Origin: Palaemon carinicauda
Taxonomy: Eukaryota; Arthropoda; Malacostraca; Decapoda; Palaemonidae
Reading direction: 5' to 3'
DNA length: 64,000 nt
NCBI RefSeq assembly: GCF_036898095.1
Contig: NC_090739.1
Location: 67,532,178-67,596,177, forward strand
Made by a program: the position numbers and the translations under genes. The notes under the pieces were generated by a model that was given only the letters and a program-made list of their open reading frames with translations, had not been told where the DNA came from and made no database searches. How positions within the stretch are numbered: the first letter of the stretch is position 1; each line of letters begins with the position of its first letter. Below are positions 8,767 to 19,692 of this stretch, in pieces.

Positions 8767-11278
8767 CGCGATACCTCACAACACAAAATTAATTGGTTAC
8801 GTAATGACTTTCGTAACATGGTTTTTTTTCGTGGTGTGAGTCTCCTTCCACATGTAAATAGCCTAATTCGTTCCCAGCCTTACAAAAATACCACATTAAA
8901 TGATTATAAGAAGGATATACTCCACTAAACTCAAGGAAATACAGTACTGCACAATCATTTGGATCATTCAAGAATAATTTAACTGTTGGTAACCAGTAAA
9001 AAATAAAAAAAAAAAAGTGTATAATTAGAGCAAACAGTAAAAATACAGTAACACGAATGTGGAACCTTACCTTTGGAGTGAGGCAATGTCCGAGAGCGAA
9101 GTGGCAGGGCAGTAGAGAAGCATGACAAACGGCAGAAAACACCAACACTTAACTTTACTAAACAGATTAATAAATGGCAGAAAATGTTAGGAAACATTTT
9201 AGGAAACTCATTAACAAGTGGCAGGAAATATTAACGCAACTTTATGATAAGCTTAAAATTAAATTTGTTCTTTTTTGCCTTTTTCTAATTATTTTTTTTT
9301 ACTTTACGTTCTGTATTTTCTAAATTTAATTACACTACGTAATTTCCTTTATCCCTGCCACTTTTCTTTTGTTTTTTATCCCTTTTATTATCCTCTTGGC
9401 CTGCTTGTACCAAAGGCCCTTTTTTTATTTAAACAAATATCCAAGGAAGCTTGCTTCTGCATGCTTCTTAAAATTTTCCTGAAATGACTCAGGCAAACGT
9501 CATTTACATATTCAAGCACACAATCTGTGACAATTTATTCTGGATGTCTCTTTTTGACAAAAGCCGCCATTTTATGGTAGCAAGCTAGAGCCTCCTTAAT
9601 TTCTGCTAAAGAACTGTTCCTGAACTTTGTTCAATTGCATGGCCTCCAACTTCTTCAGGTCATCCGTCATAAGTTCCTCTTGGTGCTCCTCGATAAGCTA
9701 ATCAACTTCCAGACCCATGGACGTCCCAAGTGTAATGATCTCGGCAACCTCAGATTGAGCGACAGGTTCAGGATCGTCAACATTTTTGGAATTGGCTTTG
9801 GCTTTAGCTTTGTCTACGTGGAAGCCCTCAAAATCTCGTGAAGAGACGGCATCAGGCCACAGCTTCTTCCATGCTGAGTTCAAGGTGCGCCTCGAAACCT
9901 CCTGCCAAGCTATATTGATGATTTTGAGGCATACCACAATATTGAAATACATGTACTCCTTCCAAAATTCGCGAAGGGTGAGTTTTGTTCTCTCAGAGAT
10001 TTTGAAACATCTCCTGAAGAGATATTTTGTATAGAATTTCTTGAGGTTAGAAATCATTTGCTGGTCCATGGGATGGAGGAGAGGGGTGTGTTAGGCAGAA
10101 GATAGAGAAACAATGAAGGAATACTCTGCTAAGATATCTTCCTCAAGGACAAGAGGGTGAGCAGGGGCATTGTCCAACACCAACAGGCATTTCAGGGAGA
10201 GGCACTTTTCTCCTAAGTATTTTTTCACAGTCGGGCCAAAGCAAAGGTTTACCCACTCGGTTAAACAACGTTCTTGTTACCCAAGCATTTGCATTAGTCC
10301 TCCACACCTGAAGCTTCTCCTTTATCACTTTGTGGGCCTTGAAGACTCAAGGAGTCTTGGAGTGATACACCAGCAGGGGTTTCACCTTACAATCCCCACA
10401 GGCATTTGCACAGAGTGCAAGGGTAAGCCTGACCTTCATAGGCTTATGCCCTAGTAGCTTCATTTCTTCTGCCGTGATGAACGTCCGATGAGGCATTTTC
10501 TTCTAGAAAAGTCCAGTTTTGTCGCAGTTGAAGACTTGTTGGAGACTATAGCCTTCCTGGACAGTCAACTCGTCGTAACTCCTAACAAAAGCTTCAGCCG
10601 CTTTCGTGTCTGAGCTTGCAGCCTCCCCATGATGCACCACAGAATGAACGCCAGACCGTCTCTTAAGTTCTTCCAACCACCCCCAAGAAGCCTTGAACTC
10701 TGGGGGTGCCTGCTTTGATGTCCATTCTCCTGCGTCAGCTTCGGCCTGACCACACACGAGATCACTGAAAATAGCGCTGGCCTTCTAGCAGATTATCGTT
10801 TCAGTGATCGTGTCTCCAGCGATTTCCTTGTCCTTAATCCAAACAAGCAGCAGTCTCTCCATCTCATCATGGAAGTGGCTCCTCTTGTTGGAGAAAACAG
10901 TCACGCCCTTAGATGTTGCCGCTTTAATGACTTCCTTCTGTTTCAGTATCATTCCTATTGTAGACGGGTTTTGGCCATGTGCCTTCGCAATCACACTTAA
11001 CAGCATGCCAGCCTCGTATTCCTTGATTATTTCCATCTTCGTCTCCATCGAAAGCATCATCTTCTTCTTTCCCTGCACATCAGCAACTTTCTAAGTTTAC
11101 GGGCTGGCGGCACACAAACTCTAGTCAGTCTTGAACACAGTCGAGTTCTCGTACCGTACCTCCTTTCATTGCACAAAACATTTTTCGTGATGCGAGTCGC
11201 AAAAGTCTTCGCCTCTCTTTTCGCATAGTGAAAATTTCGTAAGCAGAATCTTTCGTGTCGAGAGGTATCACTATGCTG
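8767..11278 (-). mobile_element. Tigger/pogo-like DNA transposon, copy 1
   Basis: This is a 2.5-kb element with its transposase on the minus strand. The right end (about 11210-11278, reading inward GTGATACCTC-CGACACGAAA) resembles the left end near 8768 (GCGATACCTC-CAACACAAAA) in inverted orientation, and the right end is followed by TA as expected for TA target duplication. The left end merges into the TA microsatellite, so the left TA cannot be identified uniquely. The stretch 8830-9390 holds no recognisable coding and is probably the 3' untranslated part of the element. Confidence 0.68.
9390..11078 (-). pseudogene. Tigger/jerky-type transposase, broken (copy 1)
   Basis: This is the transposase of copy 1. 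The N-terminal helix-turn-helix region starts at 11078 ('MLSMETKMEIIKEYEAGM', 'IGMILKQKE') and is followed by the CENP-B-type DNA-binding segment ('WGWLEELKRRSGVHSV'). The DDE core begins with 'FNCDKTGLF' (10503-10530), and the second Asp block on the minus strand near 10170 reads as 'LVLDNAPAHP'. The C-terminus ends near 'GTSMGLEVD' and may extend to about 9390. Coding jumps between frames at about 10780, 10500, 10140 and 10080, with at least one in-frame stop, so it cannot make a full protein. It is homologous throughout to copy 2 at 12324-13970. Confidence 0.85.
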
Positions 11279-11399
11279 TATGTTATATCTGATTGATAAA
11301 TACATAAATTAGAAATTAAAACCTATGAAAAATAGATATTCAAATTTTATTTTTTAAACCTGTGCTTGTTAGAAACATTAAAATTTTAAAATAAAAAAT

Positions 11400-12070
11400 A
11401 TTCAGAATCAGATAAATGTCTTCTTTTTCATTAACAACCCCAGCATGGGCAGGAATCCAACATATTTAAACATCCACCTCTTGGGAATAGAATTTATCAA
11501 GGAGCTTTTCCAGATGTAATACAGTACAATCTGATTCTTTGAGCATAACATTTTAGGGCCTCTATGGCACTTCTTGAATCGGTGTAGATGACTTACTTAG
11601 AATGCACCGTATCTTCAATTGTTTTAATGATGAATGTCAATTCCTAATATAATCGCGGATAGTTCAGATATAAATATTGATGCATTACTAGGTAATGAGA
11701 GCTGACTTATTTTGTCTAATGTCAATTGCTAATAGAATCGCGGATAATTCAGATATAAATATTGATGCATTACTAGGTAATGAGAGCTGACTTATTTTGT
11801 CTGAGGACTCTGCAGCACAGCCCACACCCACTGAAGACTTAGAGCCATCAGTATATATGGCATAATGTTCCAAGGCATACTGTATTTCTTTGATAGAAAA
11901 AAAAAAAAAAGATGAGAGCAAAATTTTGTTTTCCTTAAGGTCCATGGTAGGGGAAAGAGAGATGGTTGAATAGGGTTTATTCTGGTGTTTGTAGATTGTA
12001 ATAACCTATTTGCTCTTATGGAGAATGGTGATTCAAGATTGTTTATAAACAATCGACCCAACATACAAGA
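11400..12070 (-). pseudogene. Jockey-like LINE, RNase H part (split by Tigger copy 2)
   Basis: The minus-strand translation shows the post-RT linker ('SPFSIRANRLLQSTNTRI', 'LFPLPWTL') and an RNase H start 'YAIYTDGSKSSVGVGCA', both typical of jockey/R1-clade LINEs. The frame is interrupted around 11900 by an A-rich tract, and the domain decays left of 11640. An 85-base tandem duplication (11633-11717 and 11718-11802) repeats part of the RNase H coding. The upstream RT part of the same element lies at 14487-14940, on the other side of Tigger copy 2. Confidence 0.8.
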
Positions 12071-12079
12071 AAATTGAGA

Positions 12080-14486
12080 TACAATGAGAGTTCCGAGCAA
12101 ATCTTTCTTCTGATACGAGGAAGAATTTAAGATACGAGGTACAGTAGTTCCCCATATGGCCGCCAGGTGGCCGCGTGTGCGAGAGGATGCTCACGAGGAC
12201 AGCATCACTCGGTCTTTCCCGTCGGATCTCCGTCAAGTAAAAGTTATCTCTGATGTCCTCCGTATTGCTTGCTTTTTTTACGTGTTTTTTGCGTGAATCA
12301 GTGCATAATTCATTAAATAAACAATGGGTCCAAAGCAAGCGAGTGCAAACAAGGGTAGTGAGACGAAAATGCGTATGATGACAATGGAGATGAAGCATGA
12401 AATAATCGCAAAACATGAGAGTGGCGTAAGAGTGACTGAGCTGGCGTGCCATTATAAGAGGAGTACATTGACTATATGTACCATCCTCAAGCAGAAGGAT
12501 GCTATAAAGAGCACCAAGCCTTCCAAAGGAGTGGCCATCCTTTCCAAGCTGCATAGTGATATTCACGACGATATGGAGAGGCTTCTTTTGATCTGGATAA
12601 AGGAGAAACAGTTGGCGGGAGATAACGTGACCGCGACGATCGTATGCGAGAATGCCAGTAGAATCTATGATGACTTGAAAGGGAAGCAAGTAACTGAGAA
12701 AGGGGAGCATTCGACGCCAGCGGAAACCTTCAAAGCCAGTCATGGCTGGCTGGGTAATTTCAAGAAACAGACTGGGATACACTCGGTTGTGAGGCACGGG
12801 AATCAGCAAGTTCTGACGCGAAAGCCGTGGCAGACTTCGTCGCAACCTTTGCCTCGGTTATTGCCTAACAAGTCTTCAACTGCGATGAAACTGGCCTTTT
12901 CTGGAAGATGCCCAGGAGGACTTTCATCACGGCAGAGGAGAAGAGACTACCGGGCCATAAACCCATAAAGGACCGGTTAACTCTAGTCTTGTGTGCCAAT
13001 GCCAGCGGTGACTGTAAGGTCAAGTCACTGCTGGTGTACCACTCTGAAAACCCACGTGCTTTCAAGAGCCAAAGGAACTTGAAAGAAAAACTGCAAGTGA
13101 TGTGGCGCGCTAATACTAATGCTTGGTTACCCAGCATTTCTTCACAGAATGGGTTAATCTGTGCTTTGATCTGGCAGTCAAAAAATATTTGGCTGAGAGA
13201 AACCTGCCATTGAAATGTCTCTTGGTCCTCATCAATGCCCCTGGTTACCCTCCTGGTCTCGAAGAGGACATTCTTGATGAATTCAGGTTCATCAAGGTCC
13301 TTTATCTCCCGCCCAACTCCACGCCACTCCTCCAGCCCGTGGACCAACAAGTTATTTCCAACTTTAAAAAACTGTACACGAAGTACTTGTTCAAGAAATG
13401 CTTCGATATCACAGACAACACCAATCTCACCCTTCGGGAATTTTGAAAGGAACATTTCAACATCGTGCATTGTTTGAAAATTATTGACGATGAATGGCAG
13501 GGTGTCACAAGACGAACTATTAATTCAGCGTGGAAGAAATTGTGGCCAGCTTCCGTCGCTGAGAGGGACTTTGAAGGGTTTGGTACGACAGACCCTGATG
13601 ACCCCGAATCTGTTGTGATGGATGAAATCGTGTCTCTTGGAAAGTCCATGGGGCTGGAGGTAGACTAGTTAGACGTGAACAAACTTGTCGAGGAGCATCA
13701 GGAAGAGCTCACGACACAGGAATCGATGGAGCAAAGACATGTTAGTGAAGTGGCAAGAGTTTTCTAATTTTATGGAAAAGAGGCACCCAGACAAGCTGGC
13801 AAGTGGTCTTGCATTAGCCTTGTGTGACGACACTTGCGTGTGTCATTTTCGCAACATTTTGAAGGGGAGACAAAAACAAACATCCCTAAATAGGTTCCTT
13901 TTAAAAAGACCGTCAAAAAGTGCAGGTGAAAGCGAGGCAAAAGGAGCCAAGCCGGAAGAAGAAAAGTAAAAAAATGAAAATGAAAACAAAATGTAGAATT
14001 AAGTTTAGTGTAACGTAAGATTAACATTTCATTTTTAAGTGTGAGTACAGTAAGCTAATTTCATTCAAGTTAAACTTGAAGTTGAATTTCATTTAAGCTG
14101 AATTTAAAGTTAAGGTTATGTTACGTAGTGTTGCAAAAGTGTTGCGTACCGAACGTGTTGCCGTCAAGTCTCTCTCCTTCCCTCCCTCTCTCCCTCCTCC
14201 TCCTCCGCATACACCGCCGTTAGCTGCTACCGTCTGTCTCGAAGGTAAGAACTCCATAATAATGTTACATTTCATAACCAGTTCATAGCTATTTGTTTAT
14301 TTTGTTAGTGTAGGATGTTGATTGCAACCATTAAAAACATGTTTTTCCTCTGTAATATACTGTTTTTAAGGTCTTTTTCAGAGGATGGGAACGGATTATT
14401 TCTTTTTAGTAATTTTATATGGGAAAAATTCATCTGAGATACGAGAAAATTGAAATACAAGCTCGGTCCCCGAACGGATTAAACTG
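12080..14486 (+). mobile_element. Tigger/pogo-like DNA transposon, copy 2
   Basis: This is a 2.4-kb element with its transposase on the plus strand. The right end reads GGATTAAACTG followed by TA (14487-14488), consistent with a Tigger end and TA target. The left end lies somewhere between 12060 and 12142 and is too diverged to fix by eye. It splits the LINE whose halves are at 11400-12070 and 14487-14940. The 3' part (13975-14430) includes a C/T-rich stretch (14165-14210) and has no coding I recognise. Confidence 0.75.
12324..13970 (+). pseudogene. Tigger/jerky-type transposase, broken (copy 2)
   Basis: The Met at 12324 opens 'MGPKQASANKGSETKMRM'. An N-terminal HTH ('HEIIAKHESGVRVTELA'), a CENP-B-type segment ('DDMERLLLIWIKEKQ', 'GWLGNFKKQTGIHS'), a DDE region and a C-terminal tail ending about 13970 follow. 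Frameshifts occur near 12800-12870, 13100-13130 and 13445, and the frame after 13670 is a further piece. The first catalytic Asp region is degraded across the 12860 shift. The second Asp is replaced: the block reads 'LVLINAPGY' where copy 1 has 'LVLDNAPAH'. The transposase is therefore inactive on two independent grounds. The full-length family protein is about 500-560 residues. Confidence 0.88.
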
Positions 14487-14940
14487 TATTTGAAGAGCTT
14501 CTTTGTTTGAGAATTGGTGGATAGAACCTTTAATGCAATTTGCATTGTTACAAAATCTCAATGCAAGGACAAGAGTGGTGTGGTCTTTCACATAATACTG
14601 AGATATTTGGGGAATATCTAAAGGCTCCCCTAAAAATTTCAGACCTTGAGAGTGTATTGTATCTAAAGTCTTCAAAGTAGCTTTAGACCCTCTTCCATAT
14701 ATTTGACTACCATACAGTAATCTATTCTCAATAACAGTAATGCTTTTTAATCTCTTTGCACCCAATATTGTATTAGACAACTTTTTTATTAGGTTTAGAA
14801 CATTATTACATTTGGATTTGATGTAAGATACATGGAGTATCGAATATTAGTCCCAAAAATGTAACCTTATTTTGGAATTGGATTGTATCATCCAAAGCGA
14901 GTTTTACTCCTGAATCTGCAGAAAAAAAAAAAAACTTGAG
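14487..14940 (-). pseudogene. Jockey-like LINE, RT thumb part
   Basis: The minus-strand translation gives 'KVTFLGLIFDT' near 14860 and then 'VIENRLLYGSQIYGRGSK' with 'LKTLDTIHSQGLKFLGE'. This is the region just downstream of the RT catalytic core in jockey-like LINEs ('RLLYGS.IYGSA.K..L..LD.IHHQGLR'). It runs out at about 14487, exactly where Tigger copy 2 ends, and the next part of the same reading order (linker, RNase H) resumes at about 12070. The frame contains stops, so this is a dead copy. Upstream RT and endonuclease domains are not seen beyond 14940. Confidence 0.8.
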
Positions 14941-16395
14941 CAATAATGTTTTATAAGAATAACAGATACACGCAAAACCAAAAAATCAATCAATCCCATA
15001 AAGCCTATATCACAATTCGATAAAAAAGTTTAAGAAGTTGAGAGCCCCTCTATATACATATCAACCAATCATTCATACACTTCTGCAGCCTCATGCCAGA
15101 AAGGTGTGTCAAGGTTAATGTGAGTGCCAAATCTCAAGGGTAGAACTGTAAGGCTGTTAACAGGTCAGACAAAGCAAAGGTACTTCGTTCATGTTAGATC
15201 AATCAGGAACTTGTCTTATTCTACAAGGTTCAAGACTTAACTATCTAAGGGCTGAAGAGTACAAATGGAGAGATAACCTACTTAACCGAATCTAATTTAG
15301 TAATAGTGAAGTTAACCAGGATATAAAATATCAATGTCACATAGAGAATCAAGGGCCTTCTAATATACAATACATCCCCCTGGGCATAGTCACCACTGAT
15401 ATTTATTTGACCTTCTTGACTTACAGAACTGATAGTGTTTATGCTCTACTATTACAAGTTCATGAAATCACTCAAAAGCCTCTCAGTTGTATCATCCTCA
15501 GTAAATAATAGAGCAAAAAAGTTTGAGAAATTCTAACAATATCTTCCAACAGGGAACATATTATGAATCTACATTAAATAAACCTAACTGCAACTGAATT
15601 TAAGAAGTCCATGAACAAGCAAGATGAAAATTGTGGGGTTAGCCAATAAATGAACATAGCTAAGTGGAAGAAATTGTACCAAACATTTGTAGATCTTGAA
15701 AAGGCATCTGACAAAGTAATTAAATGGATATCACAAAAGCAGGGAATAGAGGAAAAAATCATAAAACTAGTGACGTTCCAGTACCATTAAAATACTTCTA
15801 AAGTGAAAGTAGATCACTGAAAATCTTAAAAGGCTTTCTCAATAAGCAAATTTTTTGTGAAATAAATTTGCTGTCGAATGAAAGAGGTTAAGGTTGAAGC
15901 CTCCAAAGGCGCCGACTCAAGAGGCCGAGAAGGACGTGCCTTCCACCTAGAGCCCTAAGAGCAAACGCTGATGGATCAATCTGCAGAGGTGCAGACGCAG
16001 CATTCTCTGTCATATAGAAACTCCACTGCCTGGAGTGTATGCGTGTGTTAGGGGGGAGGGGGGTTCAGGATCTTGCTTGACTAACTGGACTGAAATCCAT
16101 AAATCTGATTGTCCACTCGATCTTGGGCCAAGTTCACCAGATCCACCCATGGCAACCCAAACGAGGCCCTAGATCCTTAACCCGCCAAGTGCTAGGGGAA
16201 TGCCACCAAAGGACAACGGTCGCATCATGGGTTTCACGATTTTATTATAAAACTAATATTTTCTAATTTATTACGAACTACAGTACATTACCCAATATTT
16301 ATATATCAAAGGAATGTCCTTGAAATGGAGATTAATAACTAATAATTAAATCTCACAGAAGTGTAAAGAATATATTTTTTTTAATTTAAAAAAAT
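14941..16395. other. POC1 intron sequence without recognised features
   Basis: This is AT-rich sequence between the LINE remnant and DIRS B. I see no open frame with a recognisable domain, no tRNA-like fold and no repeat shared with the rest of the window. The G-rich stretch at 16048-16070 and the GC-richer segment at 15890-16230 may be older repeat sequence. Confidence 0.5.
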
Positions 16396-16439
16396 TAAAA
16401 ATGATATTTTAATTATAAAATAAATTTTTGAATATACTT

Positions 16440-16600
16440 ACCGGGTGAATATATAATAGCTGCAACTCTGTTGCTCGACAGACACATACATAAAAAACTC
16501 GCGAGCGATCGCTATGCAGGTTGCGGGTGTGCCCACCAGCGCCAACTGTCGGCCAGATACCACTCTCGGATGTAAACAAAACCTTCAATTTCTTCTCATC
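16440..16600. repeat. DIRS B 3'-side terminal repeat
   Basis: This is the inverse complement of the sequence at about 22630-22795. The outer edge carries CTTACC on the plus strand, which is GGTAAG on the coding strand. The inner part carries the AGCGATCGCTATGCAGG and CAGCGCCAACTGTCGGCCAG blocks that recur in D and, diverged, in C. Confidence 0.88.
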
Positions 16601-16640
16601 CCACTGCGTCTCTATTGGGGAGGAAGGGAGGGTCGTTTAA

Positions 16641-16738
16641 TTTATATATTCACCGGGTAAGTATATTCAAAAATTTATTTTATAATTAAAATATCATTTT
16701 TAAATATTTAACTTAGCCGGTGAATATATAATAGCTGA
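16641..16738. repeat. DIRS B internal complementary region
   Basis: The left part (TATTCACCGGGTAAGTATAT) is the complement of the left element end. The right part (AAATATTTAACTTAGCCGG) is the complement of the right element end. The two join at ATATCATTTTTAAAT. This is the DIRS feature thought to template closure of the circular cDNA. Confidence 0.85.
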
Positions 16739-17136
16739 TTCACACCCAAGGAGGTGGGTAGAGACCAGAGTTAATTATGTTTATAGCGTATAAGCTAAGA
16801 GTTTTTTCATTTTGGCAGTTATCAATATAACAAAACCAAAATAAATAGGTACCTGGTGAGGAAGTTGACTTAGACGATTACTCTGCCTTGTAAGTCTGTC
16901 TTCCTCACGGAGCCCAGCGATCCTCTTAGGATGCTGACAGACTCCCAGGAGCTGAAGTATCAAGGGCTGCAACCCATACAACAGGACCTCATCAAACCCC
17001 TAATCTGGGCGCTCTCAAGAAATGACTTTGACCACCCGCCAAATCAATCAGGATGCGAAAGGCTTCTTAGCCTTCCGAACAACCCATAAAACAATATTAA
17101 AAACATTTCAAGAGACAGATTAAAAGGATATTGGAA

Positions 17137-18333
17137 TTAGGGAAGTGTAGTGGTAGAACCCTCACCCACTACTGCACTCGCTGCAACGAATGGACCCAGT
17201 GTGTAGCAGTCCTCGTAAAGAGTCTGGACATCTTTTAAGTAAAATGACGCGAACACTGACTTGTTTCTCCAAAAAGTCGCGTCCATAATACTTTGCAGAG
17301 ATTTATTTTGCTTGAAGGCCACGGAGGTTGCTATATCTCTAACTTCGTGCGTCTTAACCTTAAGCAAACATCGGTCTTTCTCATTCAAGTGAGAATGAGC
17401 TTCTCGTATTAAAAAAATCTGATAAAATATGACAAAGAATTCTTTGACATAGGCAATGAAGGTTTCTTAACTGAGCACCATAATGCCTCAGATTTCCCTC
17501 GTAATGACTTAGTACGAGCTAAATCGAACTTAAGAGCTCTAACAGGACATAATACTCTTTCCAGTTCGTTGCCTACGATCTCTGATAAGCAAGGAATATC
17601 AAAAGATTTAGGCCAAGGACGAGAAGGCAGTTCATTTTTGGCCAGGAAACCAAGTTGAAGTGAACAAGTGGCTTTTTTCTGTAGAAAAGCCGATGTTCTT
17701 ACTGAAGGCATGAAGTTCACTGACCCTTTTAGCCGAAGCCAAGCACACTAAGAAAAGTGTCTTGAGGGTGAGATCCTTCAGGGAGGCTGAATGTAATGGC
17801 TCAAACCTGTCTGACATGAGGAACCTTAGGACCACGTCTAAGTTCCATCCAGGAGTTGCCAAACGACGTTCCTTAGAGGTCTCAAAAGACTTAAGGAGAT
17901 CTTGGAGATCTTTATTGTTGGAAAGATCTAAGCCTCTATGTCGAAAGACCGAAGCCAACATGCTCCTGTAGCCCTTAATCGTGGGAGCTGAAAGGGAGCG
18001 AACCTTTCTCAGATGTAAAAGAAAATCTGCGATTTGGGCTACAGAGGTACTGGACGAGGACACAGATGCTGACTTGCACCAGTCTCAAAAGACTTCCCAC
18101 TTCGACTGGTATACTCTAATGGTAGAAGCTCTCCTAGCTCTTGCAATCGCACTGACTGCCTCCTTCGAAAAACCTCTAGCTCTTGAGAGTCTTTCGATAG
18201 TGTGAAGGAAGTCAGACGAAGAGCGGGGAGGCTTTGATGGACATTCTTTACGTGGGGCTGACGTAACAGATCTACCCTTAGAGGAAGACTTCTTGGAAAG
18301 TCTACCAGCCATTGAAGTACCTCGGTGAACCAC
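17137..18333 (-). pseudogene. DIRS B tyrosine recombinase, broken
   Basis: The pieces run 18333-18085 ('RGFSKEAVSAIARARRAS'), 18063-17632 ('LASAKRVSELHAFSKNIG' with the first catalytic Arg), 17720-17409 and 17388-17137 ('THEVRDIATS' with His and Arg, then 'FASFYLKDV' with the Tyr). All four catalytic residues are recognisable, but indels near 18070, 17650 and 17400 break the frame. By translation it is closest to the intact recombinase of D at 37975-39100. Confidence 0.87.
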
Positions 18334-19692
18334 TCTCTCGCGGGCCAGAGGGTAGCAACCAACGTCAACCTTGTCCCTTCATGAGAGGCGAACTTCTGCA
18401 GTACCTTGTTGACTATCTTGAATGGTGGGAATGCATATAAGTCCATAAAAGACCAATCCAGTAGAAACGCGTCTATGTAGATTGCTTCTGTATCTAGGAC
18501 TGGAGAGCAAAAGATTGGTAACCTTTTGGTCAACGAGGAGGCAAAGAGGTCTATGGTTGGTTGACCCCAAGAAGCCCAAAGACTCTTGCCCACGTCCTTG
18601 TGGAGGGTCCATACCGTGGGTATCACCTGACCCCTCCGACTGAGACAGTCTGCCAAGACGTTAAAGTCCCCCTGGATGAGTCTCGTCAACAGAGAGATGC
18701 CTCGAATTCTAGACCATAAGAGAAGGTCCCTTGCGATCTCGAGCAGCGTGAAGGAGTGTGTGCCTCCTTTCTTGGAGATGTACGCCAAAGTTGTGGTGTT
18801 GTCTGAGTTGACCTCTACCACTTAGTTTCGAAGACGCTTCCTAATATCATTAAGGCCAAGTGGACTGCTAATAGCTCCTTGCCGTTGATGTGCATGCTCT
18901 TCTGACTTGAGGTCCAAAGACCCGCGCATTCCCGACCGTCCAGGGTCGCACCCAACCCAAACCCGACGCGTCTGAGGACAACACGTGGTTTGGGTTCTTG
19001 ACTACTAGGGATAGTCCCTCTCTCAGACTGATATTGCTGTCCCACCATTTCAGGCATGCCTGTATTGGTTCGGAGACTGGGAATGATACCGTCTCTAATG
19101 TCTTGTCCTAGTTCCAGTGAGAGGCTAGATGGAACCGGAGAGGCAGAAGGGGTAGTCTCCCTAGTGAGACAAACTGCTCCAGGGATGAGAGAGTCCCTAC
19201 GAGACTGTTCCAACTCCTGACTGAATAAACGTTTTCTTTTCAGCATTAGTTGGACTTCGAGCAGGGCTTGACTGCGAATCTCCATCCCCAAAAATAGAAT
19301 AATCTGGGATGGGATCAGTTGGGACTTTTAGGTTGACCACAAGTCCCAACTCCCTGGCCAGACTCAACGTCCAATGTAGATCCTGCAGACAGCGAAGGCT
19401 GGACGATGCTCTGAGAAGCCAGTCGTCCAAGTACAGGGAGGCTCGGATCCCTGATAGCTCGAAACTGGTACCCCACATTCCTGTAAACAAACCTCAGAAA
19501 CGGTTGGGAATCCGGGTGTATAGGAATGTGGAAGTATGCCTCCTGAAGGTCGAGAGAGACCATCCAGTCGCCTTCCATAAATGCTGTCAAGACAGCCTGG
19601 TAGACTTCATCGTGAAGTTTGTCTTGACAACGAAAACATTGAGCGCACTTGCCTCTTACGTACTCCTGCAGTGAACATGGCTGCCAAATCAT
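18039..19692 (-). pseudogene. DIRS B RT-RNase H-methyltransferase-like, broken
   Basis: From 19692 the frame shows 'WMVSLDLQEAYFHIPIH'. The active site 'LYLDDWLLRA' is in the 19490-19197 frame. RNase H pieces follow ('MHINGKELLAVHLAL', 'NSDNTTTLAYISKKGG', 'NVLADCLSR') and then the methyltransferase-like part ('PTIDLFASSL', 'LYAFPPFK'). The 'GLSTAPLVFTR' block present in D is deleted or shifted between the two RT pieces. RT sequence before 19692 is missing, because the 19690-20250 interval reads as ORF1 C-terminal sequence directly. Confidence 0.86.

Noticed and set aside
12033..12845. 270-codon minus-strand open frame
   Set aside because: It is the antisense shadow of the Tigger copy 2 transposase, with LINE remnant at its end and no domain of its own.
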